Of a stretch of DNA of 64,000 nucleotides, positions 1 through 6,542 are shown piece by piece. Source of the DNA: JAJDOD01 sp050299835 (GTDB lineage Bacteria; Pseudomonadota; Alphaproteobacteria; Rhodobacterales; Rhodobacteraceae); NCBI GenBank assembly GCA_050299835.1, contig JBNKWP010000003.1, forward strand, positions 124,001 through 188,000, given 5' to 3'. Each line of letters begins with the position of its first letter. The stretch's first letter is position 1. The notes below the pieces were generated by a model. It did not search any database, had not been told where the DNA came from, and was given only the letters and a program-made list of their open reading frames with translations. Both the position numbers and the translations under genes were made by a program.

Positions 1-292
1 AGGCGAGGCGCCTGGTGGCCTTGCGGAGTTCGTCGCATTCCGCCTGCCAGTCGCCGGTGACGTCTTTCGTACCAATCACCAGACTACGCTCGATGCTGGC
101 GGCGATGATTTCGCGCCAGCCGGCGCCCGGCTGAAGAACGTCGGAGATGATTGCCAATTGCTCGCGATACCACTTGTTGCAGACCACGAGCTTTTCGTCC
201 GCGTCGAAGATCGCGATGCCTTCCAGCAGCGCGTCGAACGTGTCGATCAGAAGGGTCTGAATCTCCTGGGGCGGTTCCGGGTTCAATTTCAT
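1..292 (-). CDS. PAS-domain sensor protein, N-terminal part (cut by window edge)
   Basis: Reading leftwards from the ATG at 290-292, 97 codons stay open to the window edge. The translation resembles a PAS domain: a segment with LEGIAIFDADEKLVVCN is the typical start of the PAS sensor fold, followed by a WREII-type linker seen in PAS-7 proteins. The output domain (kinase, cyclase or other) lies outside the window. It is divergent from the DUF1127/cysteine synthase genes and its upstream region holds two copies of a palindromic motif, so it is probably part of the same regulatory locus. The start has no strong ribosome binding site. PAS identity is fairly sure; the output function is unknown. 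Confidence 0.7.
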   Translation of the reverse strand, partial: MKLNPEPPQEIQTLLIDTFDALLEGIAIFDADEKLVVCNKWYREQLAIISDVLQPGAGWREIIAASIERSLVIGTKDVTGDWQAECDELRKATRRLA

Positions 293-562
293 GCCGACCA
301 CATTAGCGAGCCTTTGTTTCAATCCATTTTCGGTGATCGAGCGTTCTGTTTCAATTGTAACAGGGCTGCGTCGCAATCAAGGCGTAACAATAGACTTAAG
401 TGTTTGTGGTTGATTAGTTTTATAGATTTTTCCTGAAGAATCTCGATTGCAGCATTTGAAACCTGAAACCGCTTTACCAGACGTCAGGCTGCAACATTGC
501 AGGCGCAAAAGCTGTCCCATCGAAACCGCGCCGAGAGCGCAACAACCCGAAAGGACAAGAGA
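293..562. promoter_or_regulatory. Divergent regulatory region with two palindromic boxes
   Basis: This 270-base region separates the divergent PAS gene from the DUF1127 gene. Two similar 11-base dyads, TTTGTTTCAAT (313-323) and TCTGTTTCAAT (345-355), have centres 32 bases apart, close to three helical turns. A related half site, TTTGAAAC, is at 455-462. The stretch about 395-435 is clearly AT-rich compared with its surroundings and probably contains a promoter. The same dyad pair recurs before osmC (2454-2495). The factor that binds is not known. Confidence 0.5.
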
Positions 563-703
563 ATGCAAAACTTCGCAAAAGCCATGCGCAACCGGATGGA
601 TCGGATCAACACCGAATACGCCCTGAGACGCCTGGACAACCATCTGCTGCGCGATATCGGCCTGCCCGAGCGCGACCGTCGTCACCCGTTCGGCCCGTTC
701 TGA
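563..703 (+). CDS. DUF1127 (YjiS-like) microprotein, 46 aa
   Basis: A 46-residue basic peptide that fits the DUF1127 family: an N-terminal helix followed by LRRLDNHLLRDIGLPERD, the conserved arginine-rich family signature. I chose the ATG at 563 because it has AAGGACA just upstream and gives the family's usual length; an earlier in-frame ATG at 497 lacks this. DUF1127 proteins in alphaproteobacteria are known as small stress-induced proteins, some linked to RNA turnover and phosphate or oxidative stress. Here it opens the plus-strand redox locus. Function in this organism is inferred only. Confidence 0.85.
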   Translation: MQNFAKAMRNRMDRINTEYALRRLDNHLLRDIGLPERDRRHPFGPF

Positions 704-708
704 GCGTC

Positions 709-819
709 ATGATGAACGAGTTTCAGAAAAGGCACCGCATCGCTCCCAGGCCGTCCGCTAACGGCAATCGTTGGCAGGCGCGCCTGCGGGGCACCAATTT
801 TCAGCGCTACTTCGGCTGA
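709..819 (+). CDS. Basic micro-ORF, 36 aa
   Basis: An open frame of 36 codons starting ATG-ATG at 709, six bases after the DUF1127 stop and 29 bases before the cysteine synthase-glutaredoxin start. The peptide is strongly basic (eight Arg or Lys) and ends FQRYFG. Three other micro-ORFs at 3314-3694 are similarly short, basic and tightly placed, and one also ends in FG. No Shine-Dalgarno is obvious beyond weak GAGCG. I do not recognise a family. It could be a real microprotein related to the DUF1127 type or a leader peptide. Confidence 0.45.
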   Translation: MMNEFQKRHRIAPRPSANGNRWQARLRGTNFQRYFG

Positions 820-848
820 GCCGAAGACCTCATAGGAATAACAGACCC

Positions 849-2315
849 ATGACCATCAAATCCTCGATCCTGGACACCATCGGCAACACGCCGGTGATCC
901 GCATCAACAACATCGCACCCGAAGGCGTCGAGATGTTCGTCAAGCTTGAAGCCGCCAATCCGGGCGGGTCGGTGAAGGACCGGCTTGCGCTTTCCATCAT
1001 CGAGGCCGCCGAGAAGGATGGTTCGCTCAAACCCGGGCAGACGGTCGTGGAAGCGACATCCGGCAATACCGGCATCGGGCTCGCCGTTGTCTGCGCGCAG
1101 AAGGGCTATCCGCTGGTCGTGACCATGGCGGAGAGCTTCAGCGTGGAGCGCCGCAAGTTGATGCGGTTCCTCGGCGCCAAGGTCGTGCTGACGCCAGCTT
1201 CGGAAAAAGGCACCGGCATGGTCAGGAAAGCGCGTGAGCTGGCCGAGACCCACGGCTGGTTCCTGGCCCGGCAGTTCGAGAACCCGGCGAACGCCGAGAT
1301 TCATGCGAATACGACCGGCGTTGAGATCATCGAGGATTTCGGCGCGAACGGACTGGATTACTTCGTGAGCGGCTTCGGGACGGGCGGCACCCTGACCGGT
1401 GTGTCGCGCCGATTGCGGGCCGACAGCCCCAAGACGCGGATCGTCGCGGTCGAGCCGGAAAACGCGATGTTGCTGACCAACGATCACGTGCAAGCGTATA
1501 ACGACGATGGCAGCGCCGCTGCCGCCCACCCGGCCTGGCGGCCCCATCCGATGCAGGGCTGGACGCCGGACTTCATCCCGCAGGTCGTGCAGGAGGCACT
1601 GGCCGAGAAGCGCATCGACGTCTACCAGCCGATTGGTGGTGGCGCAGCGATGCAGGCTTCGCGCGATTTGGCGCAGAAGGAAGGTATCTTCGTTGGTATT
1701 TCTGCCGGGGCGACCTTTGCCGCGGCGCTGGAAGTGGCGAAGACCGCGCCGAAGGGATCGAAGATCCTCGCGATGTTGCCCGATACGGGCGAGCGCTATC
1801 TGTCGACACCGCTTTTCGAAGACATCAGCGTCGAGATGAACAAGGACGAGCACGCGATCAGCCGCTCGACCGACACCATCCGGTTCGATATCTCAGCCGT
1901 GGGCGGCGCTCCCTCCTTCCCCCCTGCCGATGACGAGGCTTTGGCCGAGGTGCGCGAGACGGCTGAGGCGACGCCGGTGCTGATGTACGTGTTGGAATGG
2001 TGCGAGTTCTGCTGGTCGGTGCGCAAGATGTTCGAGGCGGCCGGCATTCCTTACACCGCTGTCGAAATCGACTCGGTCGCTTATCAGGAGAACAACCACG
2101 GCGCCCGGCTGCGGTCGGCGCTTCTGGAGATTTGCGGGACGCATACCATTCCGCAGGTTTTCGTGGGTGGCAAGCATGTCGGTGGCGCGACCGAAACCTT
2201 CGATGCGTATAATTCCGGTGAGCTTGGCCGGATGTTGGAAGCCCAGCAGATCCGCATGATCGCAGCGGCCGAGAACGCCTACAGCTACCTGCCCAAATGG
2301 TTGCATCCGAGATGA
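849..2315 (+). CDS. Cysteine synthase-glutaredoxin fusion protein, 488 aa
   Basis: Residues 1 to about 345 are an O-acetylserine sulfhydrylase (fold type II PLP enzyme): TIGNTPVIRI near the start, NPGGSVKDR with the PLP lysine K43, TSGNTGIG substrate loop and GTGGTLTG phosphate loop. Residues about 375-470 are a glutaredoxin with redox motif WCEFC (C385, C388), the TIPQVF cis-proline motif and a GGATE glutathione loop. The enzyme should make cysteine from O-acetylserine and sulfide, while the tethered glutaredoxin may reduce disulfides or persulfides. The start ATG at 849 follows AGGA; upstream extension would run through the micro-ORF. A separate normal cysteine synthase exists at 30061-31089, so this fused copy is probably specialised for stress. 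It ends in a clear terminator. Confidence 0.93.
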   Translation: MTIKSSILDTIGNTPVIRINNIAPEGVEMFVKLEAANPGGSVKDRLALSIIEAAEKDGSLKPGQTVVEATSGNTGIGLAVVCAQKGYPLVVTMAESFSVERRKLMRFLGAKVVLTPASEKGTGMVRKARELAETHGWFLARQFENPANAEIHANTTGVEIIEDFGANGLDYFVSGFGTGGTLTGVSRRLRADSPKTRIVAVEPENAMLLTNDHVQAYNDDGSAAAAHPAWRPHPMQGWTPDFIPQVVQEALAEKRIDVYQPIGGGAAMQASRDLAQKEGIFVGISAGATFAAALEVAKTAPKGSKILAMLPDTGERYLSTPLFEDISVEMNKDEHAISRSTDTIRFDISAVGGAPSFPPADDEALAEVRETAEATPVLMYVLEWCEFCWSVRKMFEAAGIPYTAVEIDSVAYQENNHGARLRSALLEICGTHTIPQVFVGGKHVGGATETFDAYNSGELGRMLEAQQIRMIAAAENAYSYLPKWLHPR

Positions 2316-2424
2316 CGTGTCGCGGCGTGACTCACTCCGCCGCGATCAGGTAATCCGGCATCAAGACCTGGAGCCCGTCAGAGGCGGCACGAGGGTCGCA
2401 AGTGCCGCCGGGGATGACTTTGAG

Positions 2425-2452
2425 CCCGCCTGTCCAGGCGGGTTCTTTTTTG
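2425..2452 (+). terminator. Rho-independent terminator after the CysK-Grx gene
   Basis: Stem CCCGCCT (2425-2431) pairs with AGGCGGG (2436-2442) around a four-base loop and is followed by TTCTTTTTTG. It lies about 110 bases after the stop, so transcription of the fusion gene should end here and osmC needs its own promoter. Confidence 0.85.
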
Positions 2453-2453
2453 T

Positions 2454-2507
2454 TTTGAAACAATTTCTTACGGCATGTTTGGTGATTGAAACAATCGATA
2501 CCAAACA
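2454..2507. promoter_or_regulatory. Palindromic operator-like cluster upstream of osmC
   Basis: Two dyads, TTTGAAACAAT (2454-2464) and ATTGAAACAAT (2485-2495), have centres 31 bases apart, matching the pair at 313-355. The second sits inside a larger inverted repeat with eight-base perfect arms, TGTTTGGT (2476-2483) and ACCAAACA (2500-2507). This nested symmetry just after a terminator and before the osmC operon looks like an operator. No named regulator box (FNR, NnrR, OxyR) fits clearly. Confidence 0.5.
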
Positions 2508-2667
2508 CCCCTGTACCTGACCGCAAACTGAAACGAGACGGGTCTAAACCCGGTTTTGTAGCCGGGGCGCGGGACGTTCGACAAACCTCCCTTACCCACC
2601 CTCAAAGCGCCCCGCGCCCCGGTTCGGAAACATGAACCAGAACAGACAATGAAAAGGACACTTTACT

Positions 2668-3246
2668 ATGACCACCGACGTAATGGAAAAACCCGCCAAG
2701 GTCGCCATCAACGGCGTCGAGGTGCCCACGCTTCTTGGCACCATCAATGCGGTCGGCGAACAGCCGGTTGCCGCCCAATTCCAGTTCCGCGCGAACAGCG
2801 AATGGGTGAATGGCACGCATAGCCGTGCCACGATCAACGGCTATTTCGGTGCCGGCCAGGAGCACCAGCGCGGCGAGGATTTTGTCGTCGAAGGCGATCA
2901 CCCGGCGGTTCTCTGCGGCGGCGACAATGCGCCGAACCCGATGGAATACCTGCTCTCGGCCCTGTCCGCCTGCATCACCGCTGGCATCGCCAACATCGCA
3001 TCGGCCCGGCAGATCAAGCTGAACGCCGTTGAAGTGAAGGTGGAAGGCAACGTCGACCTTCAGGGCATGCTCGGCCTCGACAAGGAAGTGCGCAACGGCT
3101 TCCAGAAGATCCGCGCCACGGTTCGCATCGACGGCGATGCCGAGGCCCAGGACCTGGCCAAAGTCGTGCAGCAGTCTGTCGCCCGTTCTGCTGTGTTCGA
3201 CATGCTCACGAACGGCACCGAAGTCGCAGTCGAGATGGCTGCCTGA
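2668..3246 (+). CDS. OsmC/Ohr-family protein, 192 aa
   Basis: A member of the OsmC/Ohr superfamily, thiol peroxidases that reduce organic hydroperoxides. The two family cysteines are present: C83 in PAVLCGGDNAP and C102 in LSACITAG on the central helix, with NPMEYLLSALSAC matching the family core. The N-terminal about 40 residues are an extension relative to short Ohr proteins and fit the longer OsmC-like subgroup. The ATG at 2668 follows AAGGACA. It begins the second transcription unit of the locus, preceded by the paired palindromes, and is followed by three micro-ORFs and two flavoproteins. Family assignment is sure; the peroxide substrate is not. Confidence 0.93.
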   Translation: MTTDVMEKPAKVAINGVEVPTLLGTINAVGEQPVAAQFQFRANSEWVNGTHSRATINGYFGAGQEHQRGEDFVVEGDHPAVLCGGDNAPNPMEYLLSALSACITAGIANIASARQIKLNAVEVKVEGNVDLQGMLGLDKEVRNGFQKIRATVRIDGDAEAQDLAKVVQQSVARSAVFDMLTNGTEVAVEMAA

Positions 3247-3255
3247 TCCCCTGCC

Positions 3256-3277
3256 GGGCAGGGCCACCGTCCTGCCC
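3256..3277 (+). promoter_or_regulatory. Hairpin between osmC and the micro-ORFs
   Basis: Perfect stem GGGCAGG (3256-3262) with CCTGCCC (3271-3277), loop of eight. There is no T-run after it, so it is more likely an mRNA-stabilising or attenuating hairpin that lowers downstream expression than a terminator. Confidence 0.45.
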
Positions 3278-3313
3278 AACCACTCAACTTACTGAATCTG
3301 AAAGGAAAGAGAA

Positions 3314-3415
3314 ATGCTTCCCACTTTGTTCAAGAACCCGCCGAAGCTGAATGCCGATATTCGGGCACGCCACGTGGCCGCCGCCCGGATGATCCGTGAA
3401 CGGAGCTTCGGCTGA
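3314..3415 (+). CDS. Basic micro-ORF, 33 aa
   Basis: ATG at 3314 with a good ribosome site (AAAGGAAAGAG just before). The 33-residue product is basic, with an arginine-rich helix RARHVAAARMIRERSFG at its end. Its stop shares one base with the next micro-ORF start (TGATG), which argues for real coupled translation. No family recognised. It could be a DUF1127-like stress microprotein or a regulatory peptide for the flavoprotein genes. Confidence 0.6.
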   Translation: MLPTLFKNPPKLNADIRARHVAAARMIRERSFG

Positions 3416-3525
3416 TGCGCACGCGCGTCTCCCCTCGCATGGCCCGGGCCGGTGTGATCCGTCGCACCGCCCGCGCCTTCACCTTGCCGACCATCACGCC
3501 GAAAGACGGCGGTTGGATCGCCTGA
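3415..3525 (+). CDS. Basic micro-ORF, 36 aa
   Basis: Starts on the stop of the preceding micro-ORF (TGATG overlap). The 36-residue product has seven arginines in its first half and ends PKDGGWIA. No family or membrane segment is seen. Its support is the tight overlap and the series of three consecutive small frames; on its own it would be weak. Confidence 0.5.
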   Translation: MRTRVSPRMARAGVIRRTARAFTLPTITPKDGGWIA

Positions 3526-3547
3526 AATCCGAAAGAGGACCGAAGAC

Positions 3548-3694
3548 ATGGCCCGTTTCACGAACTCCAACCAGACCGCCGCCCGCGACATGGCCGTGGT
3601 CAACAACCGCCGCCGCGGCACCGTCCAGGACTTCATCGTACCGGTTTCGCGCCGGGATTTCGAAAATTTCACCGTCCACCCGACTTCGGGCTGA
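3548..3694 (+). CDS. Micro-ORF, 48 aa
   Basis: ATG at 3548 preceded by AGAGGA at a suitable distance. The 48-residue product contains NNRRRGTVQDFIVPVSRRDF and is basic and soluble. It stops 22 bases before the first flavoprotein, whose own site is AACAGGAACAGAG. It is the third of three consecutive small frames and has the best ribosome site of them. No known family recognised. Confidence 0.6.
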   Translation: MARFTNSNQTAARDMAVVNNRRRGTVQDFIVPVSRRDFENFTVHPTSG

Positions 3695-3716
3695 GACGAA
3701 AAACAGGAACAGAGCA

Positions 3717-4961
3717 ATGGTCGAACGATTTGATGTTGTCGTGATCGGTGCCGGACAGGCAGGACTGGCGATGAGCCACTGCCTGTCGGCAGAAGGCATC
3801 GACCACGTCGTCCTTGAAAAAGGGGCCATTGCCAACCGGTGGCGCGCCGAGCGCTGGGCTTCGCTGCGCCTGCTGACGCCGAACTGGATGACGCGGCTGC
3901 CGGGATACTCTTATGGCGGTCCTGAGCCGGACGGGTTCATGAGCAAGGATGAGCTCGTGGGTTACCTGGGGCGGTATGCCCGGAGTTTCGCCGCGCCGGT
4001 GCGGGAGTACACCACCGTCACATCCGTTACCCGTGACGCGAGCAGGTTCCGGGTTTCCACCGATGGCGCGACGCTTCTTGCCCGGTCCGTGGTCGTTGCG
4101 ACCGGTGCCTGTGACAGGCCGAACGTACCGGCATGGGCGTCGGATATCGCGCCCGGCATCCGCCAGGTGACGACATCGACTTACAATCACGCAGGAAACA
4201 TCCCCGAGGGTAATGTCCTGATTGTCGGCGGGTCCGCAACCGGTGTGCAGCTTGCCGAAGAGCTTCACCATGCGGGTCACGAGGTTACATTGGCTTCTGG
4301 CAGTCATGTGCCTTTGCCGCGCATCTATCGCGGGAAGGACATCATGCGCTGGATGGATGAGGCGGGCATTCTGTCCGAGCCGCGCGATCCAAGCGTGCCG
4401 GCCGCGCGGGCGCTGTCCCAGCCCTCGCTGCAACTGATCGGCAGCACGCCGCCCCGAAGCATCGGGCTGGCGAAGCTGCATTCCTTGGGCGTACGCCTTG
4501 TCGGTCGCGCATCCGGTGCCGACGGAGATCAGCTTGGGCTGTCGGGAACCCTGGCGGCGGAGATCGAGCGGGGACGTCAGCGACGTGCGCGGCTTGTTCA
4601 GAGAATTGACACTTACATCGAGGCCTCCGGCATAGACGCTCCGCATCAGGCCGCACCCTATCCTCAGCTCTCGCTCCCCGCTGATCCCAGAGGGTTGAGC
4701 CTGCGCAGCGCGGGCATTCGCACCATCGTCTGGGCCACCGGATTCCGGCGCGATTATCCCTGGCTGCGGGTCGATGCCTTCGACCGGCAGGGAGAGCTTC
4801 GTCAACAGGGCGGCATTTGCGATGTGCCCGGTCTTTACGCCATGGCGCTGCCGTTCATGCGGCGCCGCAACTCCACTTTCATCGACGGGGTGGGCGCGGA
4901 TGCCCGCGACCTGACCCGTCACATCTGCACCCAACTTGGCCACGTTCGCGCCGCCGCCTGA
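3717..4961 (+). CDS. NAD(P)/FAD-dependent oxidoreductase, CzcO/flavin-monooxygenase-like, 414 aa
   Basis: Two Rossmann motifs are visible: VVIGAGQAGLAMS at residues 8-20 for FAD, and VLIVGGSATGVQLAEEL near residue 170 for NAD(P). The ATG-like motif VVVATGACDRP between them and IVWATGFRRDYPWL near the end are typical of class B flavoprotein monooxygenases and CzcO-like proteins. These proteins oxidise small nucleophilic substrates or act as NAD(P)H oxidases; the substrate here is unknown. Eleven bases separate it from the next flavoprotein, so they are probably co-transcribed. The ATG at 3717 follows ACAGGAAC. Confidence 0.88.
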   Translation: MVERFDVVVIGAGQAGLAMSHCLSAEGIDHVVLEKGAIANRWRAERWASLRLLTPNWMTRLPGYSYGGPEPDGFMSKDELVGYLGRYARSFAAPVREYTTVTSVTRDASRFRVSTDGATLLARSVVVATGACDRPNVPAWASDIAPGIRQVTTSTYNHAGNIPEGNVLIVGGSATGVQLAEELHHAGHEVTLASGSHVPLPRIYRGKDIMRWMDEAGILSEPRDPSVPAARALSQPSLQLIGSTPPRSIGLAKLHSLGVRLVGRASGADGDQLGLSGTLAAEIERGRQRRARLVQRIDTYIEASGIDAPHQAAPYPQLSLPADPRGLSLRSAGIRTIVWATGFRRDYPWLRVDAFDRQGELRQQGGICDVPGLYAMALPFMRRRNSTFIDGVGADARDLTRHICTQLGHVRAAA

Positions 4962-4972
4962 AGGAGATACCC

Positions 4973-6112
4973 ATGCAATATGACGCAATCATCATTGGCG
5001 CACGCTGCGCCGGAGCCGCCACCGCGATGCAGCTGGCTCGTGGCGGCAAGAAGGTCCTGGTACTTGATCGGAGCGCTCCAGGTGAGGACACGATGTCTAC
5101 CCATGCGCTGATGCGCGGCGGCGTTATGCTGTTGCAGCGTTGGGGCTTGCTGGAGCGTGTCATCGCGTCCGGCGCACCGGAGATTACGCGCACGCGGTTC
5201 CACTATGGCGAGGATGCCGTGGATGTGGCGATCCGTCCTTCACACGGGACACGCGCGTTGATCGCACCGCGACGGTATGTGCTGGACGGTATTCTTGCCG
5301 AAGCCGCGCAGCAGGCGGGAGCGGAACTGCGCTATGGCGCGAGTTTCACGAATGTGCTGCGCGATCCATACGGGCAGATCGAGGGCGTGATTTTCGAGGG
5401 GCCGGAGGGCCGGGAGAACGCCTATGCGCCGCTGGTGATCGGTGCCGATGGTCGACGTTCGACGGTTGCGCGGCGTGTTCACGCGCGGACGCTTGTGGAA
5501 TCGCGCAACACCACCAACTGCATCTATGCCTATTTTGAGGGCTTGCCGGATGAGGGCTATCGGTGGTTCTACCAGCCGGGCGTTGGTGCGGGCGCAGTCC
5601 CGACGCACGGGCAGGCCCATTGTGTCTTTGCCTCCGTCGCGCCTGAGAGGATGCGCTCACTGATTGAGAGCATGGGGCATCATGAGGCTTTGCAGTGGCT
5701 GGTTTCCGAGGCGAATCCGGAGTTCGGCCAGGTTCTTCGGTCAGCCGGAAGCATGTCGCGTCCGGTGGTTTATGGAGGTGACAAGGGCTTTCTGAAAGAG
5801 GCCGCCGGCCCTGGCTGGGCGCTGGTCGGCGATGCCGGATATTTCAAGGACCCGCTCACCGCCCACGGGATCACGGACGCATTCCGGGATGCGGAAATGC
5901 TGTCCCGCACCATTCTGAGCGGTGAACCTTTGGAGGAGTTCGAGGCCGCTCGAGATGCATCTTCGGAGGACCTCTTCGCTCTGACCGACCGGATCGCAGC
6001 GCTGGATTGGACGCTTGAGGAGTTGAAGGGCCTGCATCTGAAGCTTAACGATATCATGAAGGCGGAACAGGCGCAGATTGCAGGCGAAACAGCGGTTGCT
6101 CTTGCGGCCTGA
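4973..6112 (+). CDS. FAD-dependent oxidoreductase of the geranylgeranyl reductase/PHBH type, 379 aa
   Basis: N-terminal AIIIGARCAGAATAMQL is the dinucleotide-binding motif of PHBH-fold enzymes (a cysteine sits inside the loop, as in geranylgeranyl-reductase-like proteins). PLVIGADGRRSTVAR (middle) and GWALVGDAGYFKDPLTAHG (late) are the DG and GD flavin motifs. The substrate cannot be told: halogenation, hydroxylation or double-bond reduction are all possible for the fold. A strong AAGGAGA ribosome site precedes the ATG at 4973. It follows another flavoprotein and precedes the globin, so it may be part of a redox relay with them. Confidence 0.88.
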   Translation: MQYDAIIIGARCAGAATAMQLARGGKKVLVLDRSAPGEDTMSTHALMRGGVMLLQRWGLLERVIASGAPEITRTRFHYGEDAVDVAIRPSHGTRALIAPRRYVLDGILAEAAQQAGAELRYGASFTNVLRDPYGQIEGVIFEGPEGRENAYAPLVIGADGRRSTVARRVHARTLVESRNTTNCIYAYFEGLPDEGYRWFYQPGVGAGAVPTHGQAHCVFASVAPERMRSLIESMGHHEALQWLVSEANPEFGQVLRSAGSMSRPVVYGGDKGFLKEAAGPGWALVGDAGYFKDPLTAHGITDAFRDAEMLSRTILSGEPLEEFEAARDASSEDLFALTDRIAALDWTLEELKGLHLKLNDIMKAEQAQIAGETAVALAA

Positions 6113-6181
6113 CGCACGGCTTGGACTTGTACCGCTTGGCCTTGGTCGGCAAGATCAACCCATAAAGCTGGGGGACAGAAA

Positions 6182-6541
6182 TTGGAAAAATCGCTCTACG
6201 AGAAATACGGCGGGTTTTCGACGGTCAGCAAGATCGTGATGACGCTCTATGACAAGCTGCTGGATGACGACGATGTCGGGCCGTTCTTCGACGATGTGGA
6301 TATGCCCAAGCTGATCGACCATCAGACGAAGTTCGTTTCTTCGCTAATGGGCGGACCGGCATCTTTTACGGATACGCATATCCAGAATGCGCATAAGCAT
6401 ATGACCATTTGCGATGCGCATTTCGACAGGCTCAAGGAACTGATCGAAGAAACTCTGTTGGAGTTCGGCCTGGATGGCGAAGACATCGGCACCGTTCTGG
6501 CCGCCTTCGAGCAGCGCCGCGACCTTCTGATCGGGGGTTGA
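6182..6541 (+). CDS. Group I truncated hemoglobin, 119 aa
   Basis: Family-typical length and motifs: YEKYGGFSTVSKIV at the start, FFDDVDM, then FVSSLMGGPASFT, AHKHMTICDAHFDRL with proximal histidine H71. Globins of this group bind O2 and NO and often act as NO dioxygenases or gas sensors. The start is TTG at 6182 with a good GGGGGACAG site. Seventy bases separate it from the flavoprotein before; the cyclase-like gene follows by one base, so they are co-translated. The neighbouring PAS-cyclase and histidine kinase suggest that heme-ligand chemistry is monitored here. Confidence 0.93.
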   Translation: MEKSLYEKYGGFSTVSKIVMTLYDKLLDDDDVGPFFDDVDMPKLIDHQTKFVSSLMGGPASFTDTHIQNAHKHMTICDAHFDRLKELIEETLLEFGLDGEDIGTVLAAFEQRRDLLIGG

Positions 6542-6542
6542 G

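Larger units (their letters stand above)
2316..2667. other. Intergenic region between CysK-Grx and osmC, structured osmC leader
   Basis: No convincing gene lies in these 352 bases. Besides the terminator and operator-like repeats, the distal part can fold. A five-base hairpin has arms CGGGT (2539-2543) and ACCCG (2548-2552) followed by GTTTTG. A twelve-base perfect stem joins CCGGGGCGCGGG (2562-2573) and CCCGCGCCCCGG (2611-2622) across 37 bases. The stem ends 45 bases before the osmC ATG. It could stabilise or regulate the osmC messenger. Confidence 0.5.

Noticed and set aside
807..1853. 348-codon open frame antisense to the cysteine synthase-glutaredoxin gene
   Set aside because: It is an antisense reading of the coding PLP domain, explained by high GC third positions; no family similarity.
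2332..2526. Minus-strand open frame ending in a plausible C-terminus (MPDYLIAAE)
   Set aside because: It runs through the terminator and operator-like repeats, has no ribosome site and most of it is low quality; at best a relic.
3256..3277. Possible terminator after osmC
   Set aside because: A good stem but no T-run and a micro-ORF with a strong ribosome site follows, so I treat it as a hairpin only.
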